A stretch of 64,000 nucleotides of DNA from Streptomyces sp. Z26 (GCF_003665095.1 NZ_RCHV01000002.1:186001-250000), one strand, 5' to 3'; positions 1 through 8,651 are shown, numbered from the stretch's first letter. Numbers and translations are program-made. Notes: generated from the sequence alone by a model not told the origin.

Positions 1-224
1 GCGCCCTGCTGGCGGGCGTGCCGCTGCCCGCCAAGGCGAACCTGCTCACGCGCTGGGCGCGGGCCGCCGACCGGGAGGCGGGGTACGTACGGCTGCCCTC
101 GCCGCTCGCCGGGCGGGCGGCGCGGGAGGCGGGCACCGGCACGGGCGGGGAGACGTACGACGGCACGGACACCCACGGCACCGGCACCGGCACCACCGAC
201 GACCCCACCAGGACGCCCCGATGA
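1..224 (+). CDS. IucA/IucC-type siderophore synthetase, C-terminal end (partial)
   Basis: The frame is open from base 3 and gives about 73 residues before TGA at 222-224; the 5' part lies outside the window. The stretch PAKANLLTRWARAADRE followed by YVRLPSPL resembles the extreme C-terminus of NRPS-independent siderophore (NIS) synthetases. These enzymes condense citrate or succinate with amines or hydroxylamines using ATP. The last ~25 residues are a Gly/Thr/Asp-rich tail of low complexity. The stop overlaps the next gene's start as ATGA, so the two are translationally coupled. That neighbour is a PLP decarboxylase, which supports the siderophore assignment. Only a short piece is visible, so the substrate class cannot be judged. 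Confidence 0.6.
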   Translation, partial: ALLAGVPLPAKANLLTRWARAADREAGYVRLPSPLAGRAAREAGTGTGGETYDGTDTHGTGTGTTDDPTRTPR

Positions 225-1501
225 ACGCCCCGACACCCGGCACGACCCCCGCCCCCGCCGTCCCGGCGGCCGTCCGCGACCGCGTCCACGCCCTCGACCC
301 GGACCAGCTCCCCGCCTACCTCTACGACAGGACGGCGCTGCGCGCCCACTCGGCGGCCGTACGGGCCGCGCTCCCCGCGCCCGTCGAGTTGTACTACGCG
401 GCCAAGGCCAACCCGGAGCCGGAGATCCTCGCGGCCCTCGGCACGTACGTGGACGGCTACGAGGTCTCCTCCGGCGGCGAACTCGCCCACGTCGCCGCCG
501 CCGTGCCCGGCCGCCCGCTCGCCTTCGGCGGCCCCGGCAAGACCCCGGCGGAGATCGCCGCCGGTCTCCGTCTCGGCGTACGGCGCTGGCACGTGGAGAG
601 CCCGCACGAACTGCGGCTCCTCGCGGACCTCGCCGCCCGCCCGGACGCCGTCGGCTCCACGGAGGACGGCGCGGACGGCGCGGACGACCGTACGGCCCCC
701 CGCGCCGAGGTGCTGCTACGGGTCAACCTCCCCCAGGCCGACGACGCCCTGACCGGCAGCGCCCTCGCGATGGGCGGCCGACCCTCGCCGTTCGGCCTCG
801 ACCCCGAGCAGGCGGCGGCGGTCGTACGGCTGCTCACCGACGGCACGCTGCCGCACCTGCGGCTGCGCGGCGTGCACGCCCACCTCGCCAGCGGGCTCGA
901 CGCGCCACGACTCCTCGCCGTCGCCGCCTCGGTGACCGAGTGGGCCGCCGGGCTGGCGGAGCGGCACGGCGTCCCGCTCGACGAGGTCGTCGTGGGCGGC
1001 GGCATGGCCGTCGACTACGCCGCGCCGGACACCCGCTTCGACTGGGCGGCGTACGGCGCGGGGCTGGCGCGCCTCGCGCGGGCGCACCCCGGGGTGACGC
1101 TCCGCGTCGAGCCGGGGCGGGCGCTCACCGCGTACTGCGGCTGGTACGCCACGGAGGTGCTGGACGTGAAACGCAGCCACGGCGAGGAGTTCGCCGTCGT
1201 CCGTGGCGGCACCCACCACCTGCGGACGCCCGCGACCAAGGGCCACGACCAGCCGTGCGCGGTCCTCCGCTCGCCGCGCCCCTGGCCGCACCCGTGGGAA
1301 CGGCCCACGGCGCGCGGCGAACTGGTCACGATGGCGGGCCAGTTGTGCACCCCGAAGGACGTCCTGGCGCGGCGCGTACCGGCGGCGGGGCTGCGCGCCG
1401 GGGACCGGATCGCGTTCGCGCTGGCGGGGGCGTACGCGTGGAACATCTCGCACCACGACTTCCTGATGCACCCGCGCCCCGGCTTCCACTTCCTGCCGTA
1501 G
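221..1501 (+). CDS. PLP-dependent type III decarboxylase of a siderophore cluster (LysA/SbnH-like)
   Basis: A 426-residue alanine-racemase-fold decarboxylase. The PLP lysine is K62 in YYAAKANPEPE. A glycine-rich phosphate loop (VVVGGGMAVDY, about 256-266), an EPGRAL segment near 298 and a C-terminal LCTPKDVL active-site cysteine near 375 are all present. The family includes diaminopimelate and ornithine decarboxylases and the citryl-diaminopropionate decarboxylase SbnH. The ATGA overlap with a NIS synthetase points to siderophore biosynthesis rather than lysine synthesis. It is not the fold-type I decarboxylase of desferrioxamine clusters. The next gene is convergent and unrelated, so the cluster ends here. 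The substrate, an amino acid or a citryl-amino acid intermediate, is not determinable. Confidence 0.8.
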   Translation: MNAPTPGTTPAPAVPAAVRDRVHALDPDQLPAYLYDRTALRAHSAAVRAALPAPVELYYAAKANPEPEILAALGTYVDGYEVSSGGELAHVAAAVPGRPLAFGGPGKTPAEIAAGLRLGVRRWHVESPHELRLLADLAARPDAVGSTEDGADGADDRTAPRAEVLLRVNLPQADDALTGSALAMGGRPSPFGLDPEQAAAVVRLLTDGTLPHLRLRGVHAHLASGLDAPRLLAVAASVTEWAAGLAERHGVPLDEVVVGGGMAVDYAAPDTRFDWAAYGAGLARLARAHPGVTLRVEPGRALTAYCGWYATEVLDVKRSHGEEFAVVRGGTHHLRTPATKGHDQPCAVLRSPRPWPHPWERPTARGELVTMAGQLCTPKDVLARRVPAAGLRAGDRIAFALAGAYAWNISHHDFLMHPRPGFHFLP

Positions 1502-1523
1502 CCGCGCCACCTGCTCGCGGCGC

Positions 1524-1553
1524 GGGCACGGGCACGGGCACGGGCACGGGCAC
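1524..1553. repeat. Five perfect GGGCAC hexamers
   Basis: Five head-to-tail copies of GGGCAC lie between the convergent decarboxylase and glyoxalase stops, with partial copies on both sides. It is a simple sequence repeat and prone to slippage. I see no hairpin or coding role. Confidence 0.8.
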
Positions 1554-1571
1554 GGCGGGAGGCGTACGCCG

Positions 1572-1922
1572 TCAGCGGTGGCCGAGCACGTTCACCACCC
1601 GCCCGTCGGGGTCGCGGACGAAGAAGCGGCGTACGCCCCACTCCTCGTCCCGCAGCGGGTGCACGATCTCCGCGCCGCGCTCCCGCAGCGCCGCGTGGAC
1701 CGCGTCCACGTCGTCCACCTCGACGCTCAGGTCGGGCACGACGGGCGCGGTCAGGTCCCCGTCCGGGAAGAGGCTGAGCTGCGCCGCCGGGGCGGACGGG
1801 GAGGCGAGCGTGGCGATCCAGCCGAGGTCCATGACCTCCGCCAGGCCGAGGGCGCCGTAGAAGTCGCGGCTCACGGCCACGGATCGGGTCGGCAGGTTGG
1901 GTACGACGCGGCGCACGGTCAT
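1572..1922 (-). CDS. Glyoxalase/bleomycin-resistance (VOC) family protein
   Basis: A 116-residue protein with the vicinal-oxygen-chelate layout. It begins VRRVVPNLPTRSVAVSRDFY, the first beta strand and helix, and ends FFVRDPDGRVVNVLGHR, where the last metal-ligand acidic residue usually sits (here replaced by a VNV segment). The ATG at 1922 was chosen because the family starts just before this strand. Homologues are annotated as glyoxalases or antibiotic-binding proteins, and the substrate cannot be inferred. The gene stands alone, convergent with the decarboxylase. Confidence 0.75.
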   Translation of the reverse strand: MTVRRVVPNLPTRSVAVSRDFYGALGLAEVMDLGWIATLASPSAPAAQLSLFPDGDLTAPVVPDLSVEVDDVDAVHAALRERGAEIVHPLRDEEWGVRRFFVRDPDGRVVNVLGHR

Positions 1923-2038
1923 CGACGGCCTCCGGTGGGACGGTGCGGTGGGCGGACACCCCCTGTCTACGCCACGGGTACGACAACGGGCCCGCGACGT
2001 GCGGGCGCCCCGACCGCCGGGCGGGCGGTCGGGGCGGG

Positions 2039-2062
2039 GGCGTACGGGCGACCCCGTACGCC
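2039..2062 (-). terminator. Hairpin terminator after the secreted protein gene
   Basis: A perfect 10-bp stem (GGCGTACGGG pairing with CCCGTACGCC) with a 4-nt loop, ending 7 nt beyond the stop of the gene at 2069-2593. There is no T-tract, as is common for Streptomyces terminators. Confidence 0.6.
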
Positions 2063-2068
2063 GTGCGC

Positions 2069-2593
2069 TCAGCAGCGCTTGGAGCTGGCGGCCTGGTACT
2101 GGAGCGGCACCCCGGCCTCCCGCACCGCGCCGATGGCGGCGGTGCACTCCGTCGCCGTGGCGGTCGGGTGCGACCAGAACTCCTGGCCGTTGGTGTTCTT
2201 CCAGGTGCGGCTGCCGAGGACCTCGTCCTGCGAGTAGCTGTAGACGGCGGAGCTGACGTCGTAGTCCTGCTCCTTGTCGCGGAAGCTCTGCCACACCCAC
2301 AGGTAGCCGTAGTTCTCCTGGCACTGGGGCGAGTAGAACTGCTTCACCGAGGCGATGGTCTCGGTGCCGCGCTTGACGTGACCGAGGGTGCCGATCTCGT
2401 ACGCGTCCGGGCAGACGTCGGCCGCCTTGGCTGCGGCGCTGCGCGGGTTGCCCTGCGCGGACGGCGTGGTGGAGTCCGCCGCGGCCCGCTGGGACGGGCC
2501 GGGAGCGGGCCCGCTGCCCGCCGAGGCCGTGGCGGCGGGGACGAGGACGAAGGCGCACGCGGCCATCGTCACGGCGATCTTGCGTGAACGCAT
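2069..2593 (-). CDS. Secreted protein of unknown function
   Basis: A 174-residue protein starting MRSRKIAVTMAACAFVLVP, a signal peptide with a likely AXA cleavage near residue 25 (ATASA). The mature part has three or four cysteines (VCPDAYE, YSPQCQEN, TATECTA and a C-terminal C). The pattern YSPQCxxNYGYLWVW faintly recalls DUF2690-type exported actinobacterial proteins, but I do not claim membership. The start at 2593 is set by a GGGGGGAA ribosome site and by the signal peptide; an in-frame extension to 2704 is non-homologous filler. It probably acts outside the cell. No function is assigned. Confidence 0.7.
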   Translation of the reverse strand: MRSRKIAVTMAACAFVLVPAATASAGSGPAPGPSQRAAADSTTPSAQGNPRSAAAKAADVCPDAYEIGTLGHVKRGTETIASVKQFYSPQCQENYGYLWVWQSFRDKEQDYDVSSAVYSYSQDEVLGSRTWKNTNGQEFWSHPTATATECTAAIGAVREAGVPLQYQAASSKRC

Positions 2594-2719
2594 GGGTGGT
2601 TCCCCCCTGCTGTCTGCGGACTGCTGTCCGCGATTGGGTCGTTTCCCCCCGACGAACCCGGGCCCGAGCGTTCGGTTGTCAGGGAAGACCCGCGAGTCGG
2701 GCAAAGGGTTGCGGTCGCC

Positions 2720-3601
2720 TCAGAGCGGGCGGTAGACGGACAAGCGGAATGAGGCGGTCATTCCCACCGCTCCGCCGAGCCGCGCCGCGCGCTCCGCCGC
2801 CTCCCCCGCCTTCAGGTGGTGGCCGGTCGGCCCCATCGACACCAGGTCGGCGACCTCGCCGGGCGGCAGCGTGACGGCGTACTCCAGCGGTCGTGCCTCC
2901 TCCCGCCGGAAGTACGCGGACAGCGTGCGGTCGAGCCGTTCCTCCTTCGCCTCGTCGACGGCCAACGTGCCGAGCGCGTCGCGGAGTTCGGCCATGTGAC
3001 GGGGTGTCGGGGTGACGACGAGCAGTGCGCCGTCGGGCTTCAGGACGCGCCGGAACTCCGGCCCGTTGCGCGGCGCGAAGACGTTGACGACGAGGTCGAC
3101 GGAGCCCGTGGCGACCGGCAGCGGCTCCCACACGTCCCAGGTCGCGGCGGCGGCCCGGGCGTGCGCCCGCGCGGCACGGCGCAGCGCGAACTTCGAGGTG
3201 TCCAGGCCGAGTCCGACCGCGTCCGGCAGCGCGTCGAGCACGGCCGCCAGGTAGTAGCCGGTCCCGGCGCCCGCGTCGAGGACGGCGCCACCGGGCGGGC
3301 AGAGCGGCCCGGCGAGCCCCGCGAGGGCTGCGGCGAGCGGCCCGTAGTGCCCGGTGCGCAGGAACGCCTCGCGCGCCTCGACCATGGCGGCCGTGTCGGC
3401 GTTCGCGGCCCGCCTGCCGCCGGTCAGCAGGCCGACGTAGCCCTGCCGCGCGATGTCGTACGTGTGCCGCCGCGCGCAGGCGAGCGCGCTGCCCGTACGG
3501 GACAGCTCCGCGCCGCACAGCGGGCAGCGCAGCAGGTCCAGGGCGGTACGGGCGGGGCGCGAGGCGGCGCCGGGAGGTGTGGTGTGCATCCCGCCCATCA
3601 T
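2720..3601 (-). CDS. 23S rRNA (guanine-N1) methyltransferase-like protein (RlmA/TlrB type)
   Basis: A 293-residue protein. The N-terminal zinc site is C26/C29 (RCPLCG), C42 and H46 (CARRHTYD). A class I methyltransferase domain follows with the SAM loop VLDAGAGTGYY near 108-118 and VVNVFAPRN near 190. This arrangement is that of RlmA(I)/RlmA(II), which methylate G745 or G748 of 23S rRNA; TlrB from the tylosin producer is a resistance member. ATGs occur at 3601, 3598 and 3589 and the true start is uncertain. It lies 11 nt after the sigma-factor stop, so the two are probably co-transcribed. Housekeeping modification is likelier than self-resistance, since no macrolide genes are nearby. Confidence 0.78.
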   Translation of the reverse strand: MMGGMHTTPPGAASRPARTALDLLRCPLCGAELSRTGSALACARRHTYDIARQGYVGLLTGGRRAANADTAAMVEAREAFLRTGHYGPLAAALAGLAGPLCPPGGAVLDAGAGTGYYLAAVLDALPDAVGLGLDTSKFALRRAARAHARAAAATWDVWEPLPVATGSVDLVVNVFAPRNGPEFRRVLKPDGALLVVTPTPRHMAELRDALGTLAVDEAKEERLDRTLSAYFRREEARPLEYAVTLPPGEVADLVSMGPTGHHLKAGEAAERAARLGGAVGMTASFRLSVYRPL

Positions 3602-3612
3602 GCCGGGCGCGG

Positions 3613-4521
3613 TCAGCCCGCCGGTCCCCGCGCCCCCGCACCCACCCCGGCACCCGTACCGGCGCCGGCACCGGCGCCCGCGCCCGCGCCGGACGCCACC
3701 GCCACGGGCCCGCGTTCCCGGCACCACTCCGCCTCGACGCGGCGGTGGATACGGTCGCACGTCTGGTTGATCAGCCGGGACACGTGCATCTGGGAGATGC
3801 CCAGCTGCTCCGCGATGCGGCTCTGCGTCATCTCGCAGAAGAACCGCAGGTAGAGGATGCGCCGTTCGCGTTCGGGCAGGGAGCTGAGCTGCGGCTTGAC
3901 GGCCTCCCGGTAGACGACCAGGTCGAAGCCGGGCTCCGGGGTGGCCAGGGTGTCCTGGAGGGAGTAGCCGTCGTCGGCGCTGGGCAGCTCCGCGTCCAGG
4001 GACAGCGTGCTGTAGCTCTCCAGCGCCTCCATGCCGAGCAGCACGTCCTCCTGCGACAGTCCGCTGTGCTCCGCGATCTGCGCGACGGAGGGCGAGCGGC
4101 CACCGAGGGTGAGGCTGAGTTCCCGGTGGCTGACCCGTACGTGGTTGCGCAGGTGCTGCACGCGGCGTGGCACGTGCACGTCCCACATGTGGTCGCGGAA
4201 GTGCCGCTTGATCTCACCGACGATCGTCGGTACGGCGTAGCTCTCGAACGCGGTGCCCCGCGACGGGTCGTACCGCGCGACGGCCTTCACCAGCCCCAGC
4301 GCCGCGACCTGCTGGAGGTCCTCCAGGGACTCGCCCCGGTTGCGGTACCGGCCGGCCAGCCGGTGCGCCATGGGCACCCACAGGCGCACCACCCGCTGCC
4401 GCAGCTCGTCGCGTTCCGGGCCGTCCGGGAGAGCCGCGATCCGTTCGAAGTCGGCGGCGGTGTCGGGGGCGTCGTCGTGGGGGTGGCGTGCGCGCTTGGC
4501 GCGGAAACCAACAGCGTTCAT
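3613..4521 (-). CDS. RNA polymerase sigma factor of the SigB/SigF/SigG group
   Basis: About 302 residues. Region 2 contains LEDLQQVAALGLVKAVARYD and FESYAVPTIVGEIKRHFRD, region 3 contains PSVAQIAEHSGLSQEDVL, and region 4 contains LPERERRILYLRFF and SRIAEQLGISQMHVSRL. No region 1.1 is present, which fits group 3 stress or sporulation sigma factors; Streptomyces has about nine. The ATG at 4521 is preceded by GGGAGAG, so the upstream in-frame extension was rejected. The C-terminus is a Gly-Ala repeat tail of roughly 25 residues (from about 3620 to 3690), absent from typical members and probably disordered. No anti-sigma or anti-anti-sigma gene is adjacent, so the regulator must be elsewhere. Confidence 0.85.
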   Translation of the reverse strand: MNAVGFRAKRARHPHDDAPDTAADFERIAALPDGPERDELRQRVVRLWVPMAHRLAGRYRNRGESLEDLQQVAALGLVKAVARYDPSRGTAFESYAVPTIVGEIKRHFRDHMWDVHVPRRVQHLRNHVRVSHRELSLTLGGRSPSVAQIAEHSGLSQEDVLLGMEALESYSTLSLDAELPSADDGYSLQDTLATPEPGFDLVVYREAVKPQLSSLPERERRILYLRFFCEMTQSRIAEQLGISQMHVSRLINQTCDRIHRRVEAEWCRERGPVAVASGAGAGAGAGAGTGAGVGAGARGPAG

Positions 4522-4749
4522 GGGCTTCGCTCTCCCATCGCACGGGACCCGGAGGGGCGGATCGCCGTGTGAGCAGGACGCGGCGGACACGCCCACCGGG
4601 GCCGGCGGGGTGCCTGCGGTCCGCAGCACGGGGGGCCACGCGCGCCTGGGGCGGCACGTGGCCCGACCGTCGTTCGCTTACGCCTTCACGCTACGCGCGG
4701 GCACCCGTACCCGCGATCCGGAGCGGCCCGCGCCGCCCCCGCTCCCGCC

Positions 4750-6243
4750 TCAGCTGCCGTGCGTCTCCCCGCGCGGAGCCCGCCGGGACGCGGTGTTCGT
4801 CCTGGCGGCGCCGCCCCTGCGTGCCTCGGCCGAGCGGCTGCGCCGACCCCGGCCGGGACGTCCGCCGCGCTTGGGCCGTTCGGAGGCGGGTGCCGCCACG
4901 GGCGCGGGCGGCGTGACGGTGACGGGCACGCCCGAGGGCGTACGGGCGCCGGTGACCTGCGCCAGCTCCTCGTCCCCGGGGCGTACGGACTGCGTACGGG
5001 GCTCGATCCCGGCGGTCGACATCAGCCGGGACATCTCCCGCCGCTGGTCCGGGAGCACGAGGGTGACGACGCGCCCCGTCTCGCCCGCGCGGGCGGTGCG
5101 GCCGCCGCGGTGCAGGTAGTCCTTGTGGTCGGTGGGCGGGTCGATGTTGACGACCAGGTCGAGCCCGTCGATGTGGATGCCGCGGGCGGCGACGTTGGTG
5201 GCGATCAACGCGGTGACGTGCCCGTTCTTGAACTGCTCCAGCGTCCGGTTCCGCTGCGGCTGCGACTTGCCGCCGTGCAGCGCGCCCGCCCGTACGCCGT
5301 TGGCCAGCAGGCGGCGGGTCATCCGGTCGACGGCGTGCTTGGTGTCCATGAACATCAGGACCCGGCCGTCGCGTGCCGCGATGTGCAGCACGGCGGGCGT
5401 CTTGTCCGTGTCGCTGACGTGCAGCACGTGGTGGTCCATCGTCGTCACGGCGCCCGCGGACGGGTCCACGGAGTGGACCGACGGGTCGTCGAGGAAACGC
5501 CGGACGAGCTTGTCGACGTTCCGGTCGAGCGTCGCGGAGAACAGCATCCGCTGCCCGTCCGGCCGTACCTGCTCCAGCAGCGCCGTGACCTGCGGCATGA
5601 AGCCCATGTCGGCCATCTGGTCGGCCTCGTCGAGGACGGTGATCCGCACCTCGTCCAGCGCGCAGTCGCCGCGCCCGATGAGGTCCTTGAGACGGCCGGG
5701 GGTGGCGACGACGACGTCGGCGCCGCTGCGCAGGGCGGCGGCCTGACGGTTGATCGATATGCCGCCGACCACGGTGGCGAGGCGCAGCCGTACCGCGCGG
5801 GCGTACGGCGTGAGGGCGTCCGTGACCTGCTGCGCCAGCTCGCGGGTGGGCACGAGGACCAGCGCGCGCGGGCGGCGCGGCTCGGCGCGCGTACCGGCGG
5901 TGCGGGCGAGCAGGGCGAGGCCGAAGGCGAGGGTCTTGCCGGAGCCGGTACGGGCGCGGCCGAGCACGTCGCGGCCGGTGAGCGAGTTCGGCAGGGTGGC
6001 GGCCTGGACGGGGAACAGCGTGTGCACGCCGTTCTGCTCCAGCGCCGCCTTCAGCTCCGCCGGGAGGTCGAGCCCGGCGACGGACTCCGCCGGGGGCAGC
6101 GCGGGCGTGGTGCTGACGGGCGGCGCGAACTCGCCGCTGACGGGCGCGGCGGGTCTGCCTCCGCGCCGCCGGGCGCCCTGCTGCGGGCGGGGGCGGCGGG
6201 GGGACCGTTCGCCGGAACGGTTGCTGCGGTCGGTGCGGTTCAT
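4750..6243 (-). CDS. DEAD-box ATP-dependent RNA helicase
   Basis: A 497-residue helicase. A basic Arg/Gln-rich N-terminus precedes LFPVQAATLP (Q-motif area), Walker A ARTGSGKT near 97, DEADQMADMGF near 204, SAT near 235 and HRGGRTARAG near 377. The C-terminal ~60 residues are Arg/Gly/Pro-rich and likely bind RNA. It unwinds structured RNA in ribosome assembly or decay. The start at 6243 has GAGGAAGG upstream. It lies ~200 bp downstream of a cold-shock protein on the same strand. That pairing is familiar in Streptomyces and suggests a role in cold adaptation, although a hairpin separates the genes. Confidence 0.9.
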   Translation of the reverse strand: MNRTDRSNRSGERSPRRPRPQQGARRRGGRPAAPVSGEFAPPVSTTPALPPAESVAGLDLPAELKAALEQNGVHTLFPVQAATLPNSLTGRDVLGRARTGSGKTLAFGLALLARTAGTRAEPRRPRALVLVPTRELAQQVTDALTPYARAVRLRLATVVGGISINRQAAALRSGADVVVATPGRLKDLIGRGDCALDEVRITVLDEADQMADMGFMPQVTALLEQVRPDGQRMLFSATLDRNVDKLVRRFLDDPSVHSVDPSAGAVTTMDHHVLHVSDTDKTPAVLHIAARDGRVLMFMDTKHAVDRMTRRLLANGVRAGALHGGKSQPQRNRTLEQFKNGHVTALIATNVAARGIHIDGLDLVVNIDPPTDHKDYLHRGGRTARAGETGRVVTLVLPDQRREMSRLMSTAGIEPRTQSVRPGDEELAQVTGARTPSGVPVTVTPPAPVAAPASERPKRGGRPGRGRRSRSAEARRGGAARTNTASRRAPRGETHGS

Positions 6244-6373
6244 CGGGAACCTTCCTCGGGACGGCACGTGTCGAGGAGGTCCCGGCGGCCGACTGCCGCA
6301 CAAGGGAATCGCAAGAACGAACCGCGGAATCGCGTGGATCGGGGTGGTGGAGCCGGACACGCGCGGAAACGTC

Positions 6374-6402
6374 GCGGGCCCGCACCGGTGGTACGGGCCC
6401 GC
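6374..6402 (-). terminator. Hairpin downstream of the cold-shock gene
   Basis: A perfect 9-bp stem, GCGGGCCCG pairing with CGGGCCCGC, with an 11-nt loop, about 50 nt past the csp stop. It may terminate the short csp transcript or attenuate read-through into the helicase. Confidence 0.5.
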
Positions 6403-6450
6403 TGCGCGCGTCGTGCGCGGGAGGAGCCCTGCGGACGCCTCCGGCGTGGA

Positions 6451-6654
6451 TCAGACGACGTTGATGCTCTCGGCCTGCGGGCCCTTGGGGCCCTGCGTCA
6501 CGTCGAACTCGACCTTCTGGCCCTCGACCAGCTCACGGAAGCCCTGAGCGTTGATCGCGGAGTAGTGCGCGAAGACGTCGGCGCCGCCGTTGTCCTGCGC
6601 GATGAAGCCGAAGCCCTTTTCGGCGTTGAACCACTTCACGGTTCCTGTGGCCAT
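6451..6654 (-). CDS. Cold-shock protein (CspA family)
   Basis: A 67-residue single cold-shock domain, the standard family length. RNP1 is KGFGFI (13-18) and RNP2 is VFAH (27-30, normally VFVH), after the canonical VKWFNAEKG opening. It binds single-stranded RNA or DNA and melts secondary structure. The leader carries a strong AAGGAG site. The upstream ~180 nt is unusually A-rich for this genome and contains a stem-loop at 6753-6783, consistent with a structured csp 5' leader. The helicase downstream is a plausible partner. Confidence 0.95.
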   Translation of the reverse strand: MATGTVKWFNAEKGFGFIAQDNGGADVFAHYSAINAQGFRELVEGQKVEFDVTQGPKGPQAESINVV

Positions 6655-6752
6655 GTCGATCTCCTTGGGGTGGTGGAACGCGGCCCGCACTGCACGGGCC
6701 CGTGTCGCTGCGATGATCACCCGACGGGAGAAACACACCGGGAAACAGAAAA

Positions 6753-6783
6753 TGCGCCTGGAGGTCCAGAACCAGCAGGCGCA
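6753..6783 (-). promoter_or_regulatory. Stem-loop in the csp 5' leader
   Basis: An inverted repeat with TGCGCCTG (6753-6760) pairing with CAGGCGCA (6776-6783) across a 15-nt loop, about 100 nt upstream of the csp start. Long structured leaders are typical of cold-shock mRNAs. A regulatory role here is inferred. Confidence 0.45.
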
Positions 6784-6875
6784 CACAAAGAATCCATGGG
6801 AACCACAACTGCAACTGGAGCCAAGGTAGCACGCCCCCGCCCCGACCGGCCGCGCGACCGGGGGCGGAGCCCCGC

Positions 6876-7427
6876 TCAGCCGGTGAAGCGCCAACGGGTC
6901 TGCCCCGGTGTGCCCTTGGCGAAGCCGAACGCCGTGACGGGCGCCACCCGGTACACGGGCACCGGCCCGCCCGGCGCCTCGTCGCCGCTGTGCCGGAACG
7001 CGCCGTCGCGCACGTCGAAGCGCCAGTCCGGGCCGTACTTGGCCACGTACGCCGCCGCGAGCGCCCGTAGCGCGTGCTCGTCGGTGACCCGCTCGGCGCT
7101 GCCCTCGACGACGAGGTCGAGGCCCTCGTCGAAGCGGTTGCAGCCCGTGGTGAGCGCGCACCGCGCGTTCCCCGCGAGGTTCCGCGCCTTCTGCTCGTCG
7201 GCCCCGGTGCAGAAGTGGAGCGCGTCGTCGTGCCAGACGGCGAGCAGCGTGGTGACGTGGGGGCGGCCGTCGGCCCGTACGGTCGACAGCCAGTACGTCT
7301 GCGCCGCCGCCAGCGCGGCGCGGGCCTCGGCCCAGGGGGTCGGTACGGCGTCCGGGCCGCTGAAGCGGGCGTCGAGGTGGGTCTGCGGCTCCGCGTGCGG
7401 GCGGGGGCCCGGGGTGGTGGCGGTCAT
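6876..7427 (-). CDS. Pyridoxamine 5'-phosphate oxidase-like flavin-binding protein
   Basis: A 183-residue split beta-barrel protein. [22 protein letters not shown] followed by [26 protein letters not shown] is the usual FMN- or F420-binding core of the PNPOx-like superfamily. Actinobacterial members often use F420 as reductase cofactor, but the cofactor cannot be decided here. The protein is cytoplasmic and has no signal peptide. It stands alone, bounded by a strong hairpin at 7551-7585 on its upstream side. Confidence 0.8.
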   Translation of the reverse strand: MTATTPGPRPHAEPQTHLDARFSGPDAVPTPWAEARAALAAAQTYWLSTVRADGRPHVTTLLAVWHDDALHFCTGADEQKARNLAGNARCALTTGCNRFDEGLDLVVEGSAERVTDEHALRALAAAYVAKYGPDWRFDVRDGAFRHSGDEAPGGPVPVYRVAPVTAFGFAKGTPGQTRWRFTG

Positions 7428-7550
7428 GGTGCTCCTCCGGTGCGGTCCAGCGGGTGCGGGCCCGGCGGGCCCCGGAGGGAGGACGGTTGCGGCGCGCGGA
7501 ACTCATCGCGGGCGGGGATGCCGCCGGGGTCCACGACGCCGTGCACGCGT

Positions 7551-7585
7551 GGTGGCCGCGCCCGGACGGGCCGGGCGCGGCCACC
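7551..7585 (-). terminator. Strong hairpin terminator after the endonuclease gene
   Basis: A perfect 15-bp stem (GGTGGCCGCGCCCGG with its complement) and a 5-nt loop, about 35 nt beyond the stop of the endonuclease at 7620-8459. It is one of the most stable hairpins in the window. Confidence 0.7.
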
Positions 7586-7619
7586 GTTCTCCCGCTCTAC
7601 CCGCGTAGCGGTTCCGGCG

Positions 7620-8459
7620 TCACGGCCAGATCTCGTTCACCCACTCCGGGTGGTCGACGAACGGGTTCCGGTTGTGCTGGAACTGGTCGAAGATGACGTC
7701 GTTCCGGTTCTTCTCGAAGTCGTCCGGCGGGTCGGACTCGTTCCACTCCTTGAGCACCGAGGACCGGCCCATGAACGGGTCCGAGCCGTTGTCGACGTTG
7801 TCGTTGGGCTCCAGGTCCGGGGCGCCGTCGCCCTCGTAGCGGACCGCCATGTAGTAGATCATCCGGGCGACGTCGCCCTTGACCTCGTCACGCGGCTCGA
7901 ACGAGTCGTCGTCGGTGAAGTTGCCCGGCGCGCCCTCGACTTCGGAGCCGCCCGCGTCGAAGTCCTTGTTGCCGCGGGTGCTGTTGACCGTCACGTCGGT
8001 CGGGCGCAGGTGGTGCACGTCCGTACCGGGGCCGGGTGAAGTGCCGAAGTCGCCGTGGGACTTGGCCCAGACGTGCTCCCGGTTCCAGTCGCCGGAGTCG
8101 CCGCCGTTGGCGTCGGCGCTGCGGGACTCGCCGCTGTAGAGCAGGATGACGTTGCCGTCGTTGGCCGGGTCCTTGTCGGTGGCCTTGAGCGCTTCCCAGA
8201 CGTCGTCGTACGAGAGCGTCGTCTGCTCGCTGATGATGCCGTTCAGCGCGGACTTCAGCTCGTCGCCGGTCTTGCCCATGGCGTCCTCGTAGTAGGTGTC
8301 GTCGTAGGTGCCGACAACTTTCTGCGCGAGGGAGGAGGAGGCCGCGGGCTGGTCGGCGGGCGTGGCGGTGGCGGGTATCTGGGCCGTCAGGCCGGCGATC
8401 GCCGCGCCCGCGACCACGACGGCCAGCGATGTGCGGCGGGTTGGTCGCGACAGGTGCAT
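7620..8459 (-). CDS. Secreted endonuclease I (NucM/EndA-type DNase)
   Basis: A 279-residue exported nuclease. The signal peptide is about 1-33 (RRTSLAVVVAGAAIAG, cleavage after ATA/TA). The catalytic HNH-like beta-beta-alpha-metal core shows WNREHVWAKSHGDFG near 124 and DVHHLRPTDVTVNSTRGN near 148, the defining motifs of the family. It would degrade extracellular DNA for phosphate and nucleoside scavenging, or during mycelial lysis. The gene is monocistronic with its own terminator. The 301-bp region upstream is shared with a divergent DoxX gene. Confidence 0.9.
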   Translation of the reverse strand: MHLSRPTRRTSLAVVVAGAAIAGLTAQIPATATPADQPAASSSLAQKVVGTYDDTYYEDAMGKTGDELKSALNGIISEQTTLSYDDVWEALKATDKDPANDGNVILLYSGESRSADANGGDSGDWNREHVWAKSHGDFGTSPGPGTDVHHLRPTDVTVNSTRGNKDFDAGGSEVEGAPGNFTDDDSFEPRDEVKGDVARMIYYMAVRYEGDGAPDLEPNDNVDNGSDPFMGRSSVLKEWNESDPPDDFEKNRNDVIFDQFQHNRNPFVDHPEWVNEIWP

Positions 8460-8651
8460 GTGGGGGGTCCTCTCGGTGACCGTTGGTTGGCACAGGCATC
8501 CTGCCCCGTCATGCGCACCTCAACAATGGCCTACGGAGATCCATTCGGTGCCGATGCGGTGGACATGTCGTACTCGATCCCCAACTTCCTTGCCCACGCG
8601 CCCTGTTGAGCTGGGGCACTGCGTGCACGGGACAGCGAAAGGTGAACAGCC

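Noticed and set aside
221..1501. Diaminopimelate decarboxylase LysA
   Set aside because: The fold is right, but coupling to a NIS synthetase and the divergent sequence favour a siderophore enzyme.
4759..7608. A 949-codon plus-strand open frame
   Set aside because: It runs antisense through the helicase, csp and PNPOx genes, has no family motif, and is the usual high-GC shadow of minus-strand genes.
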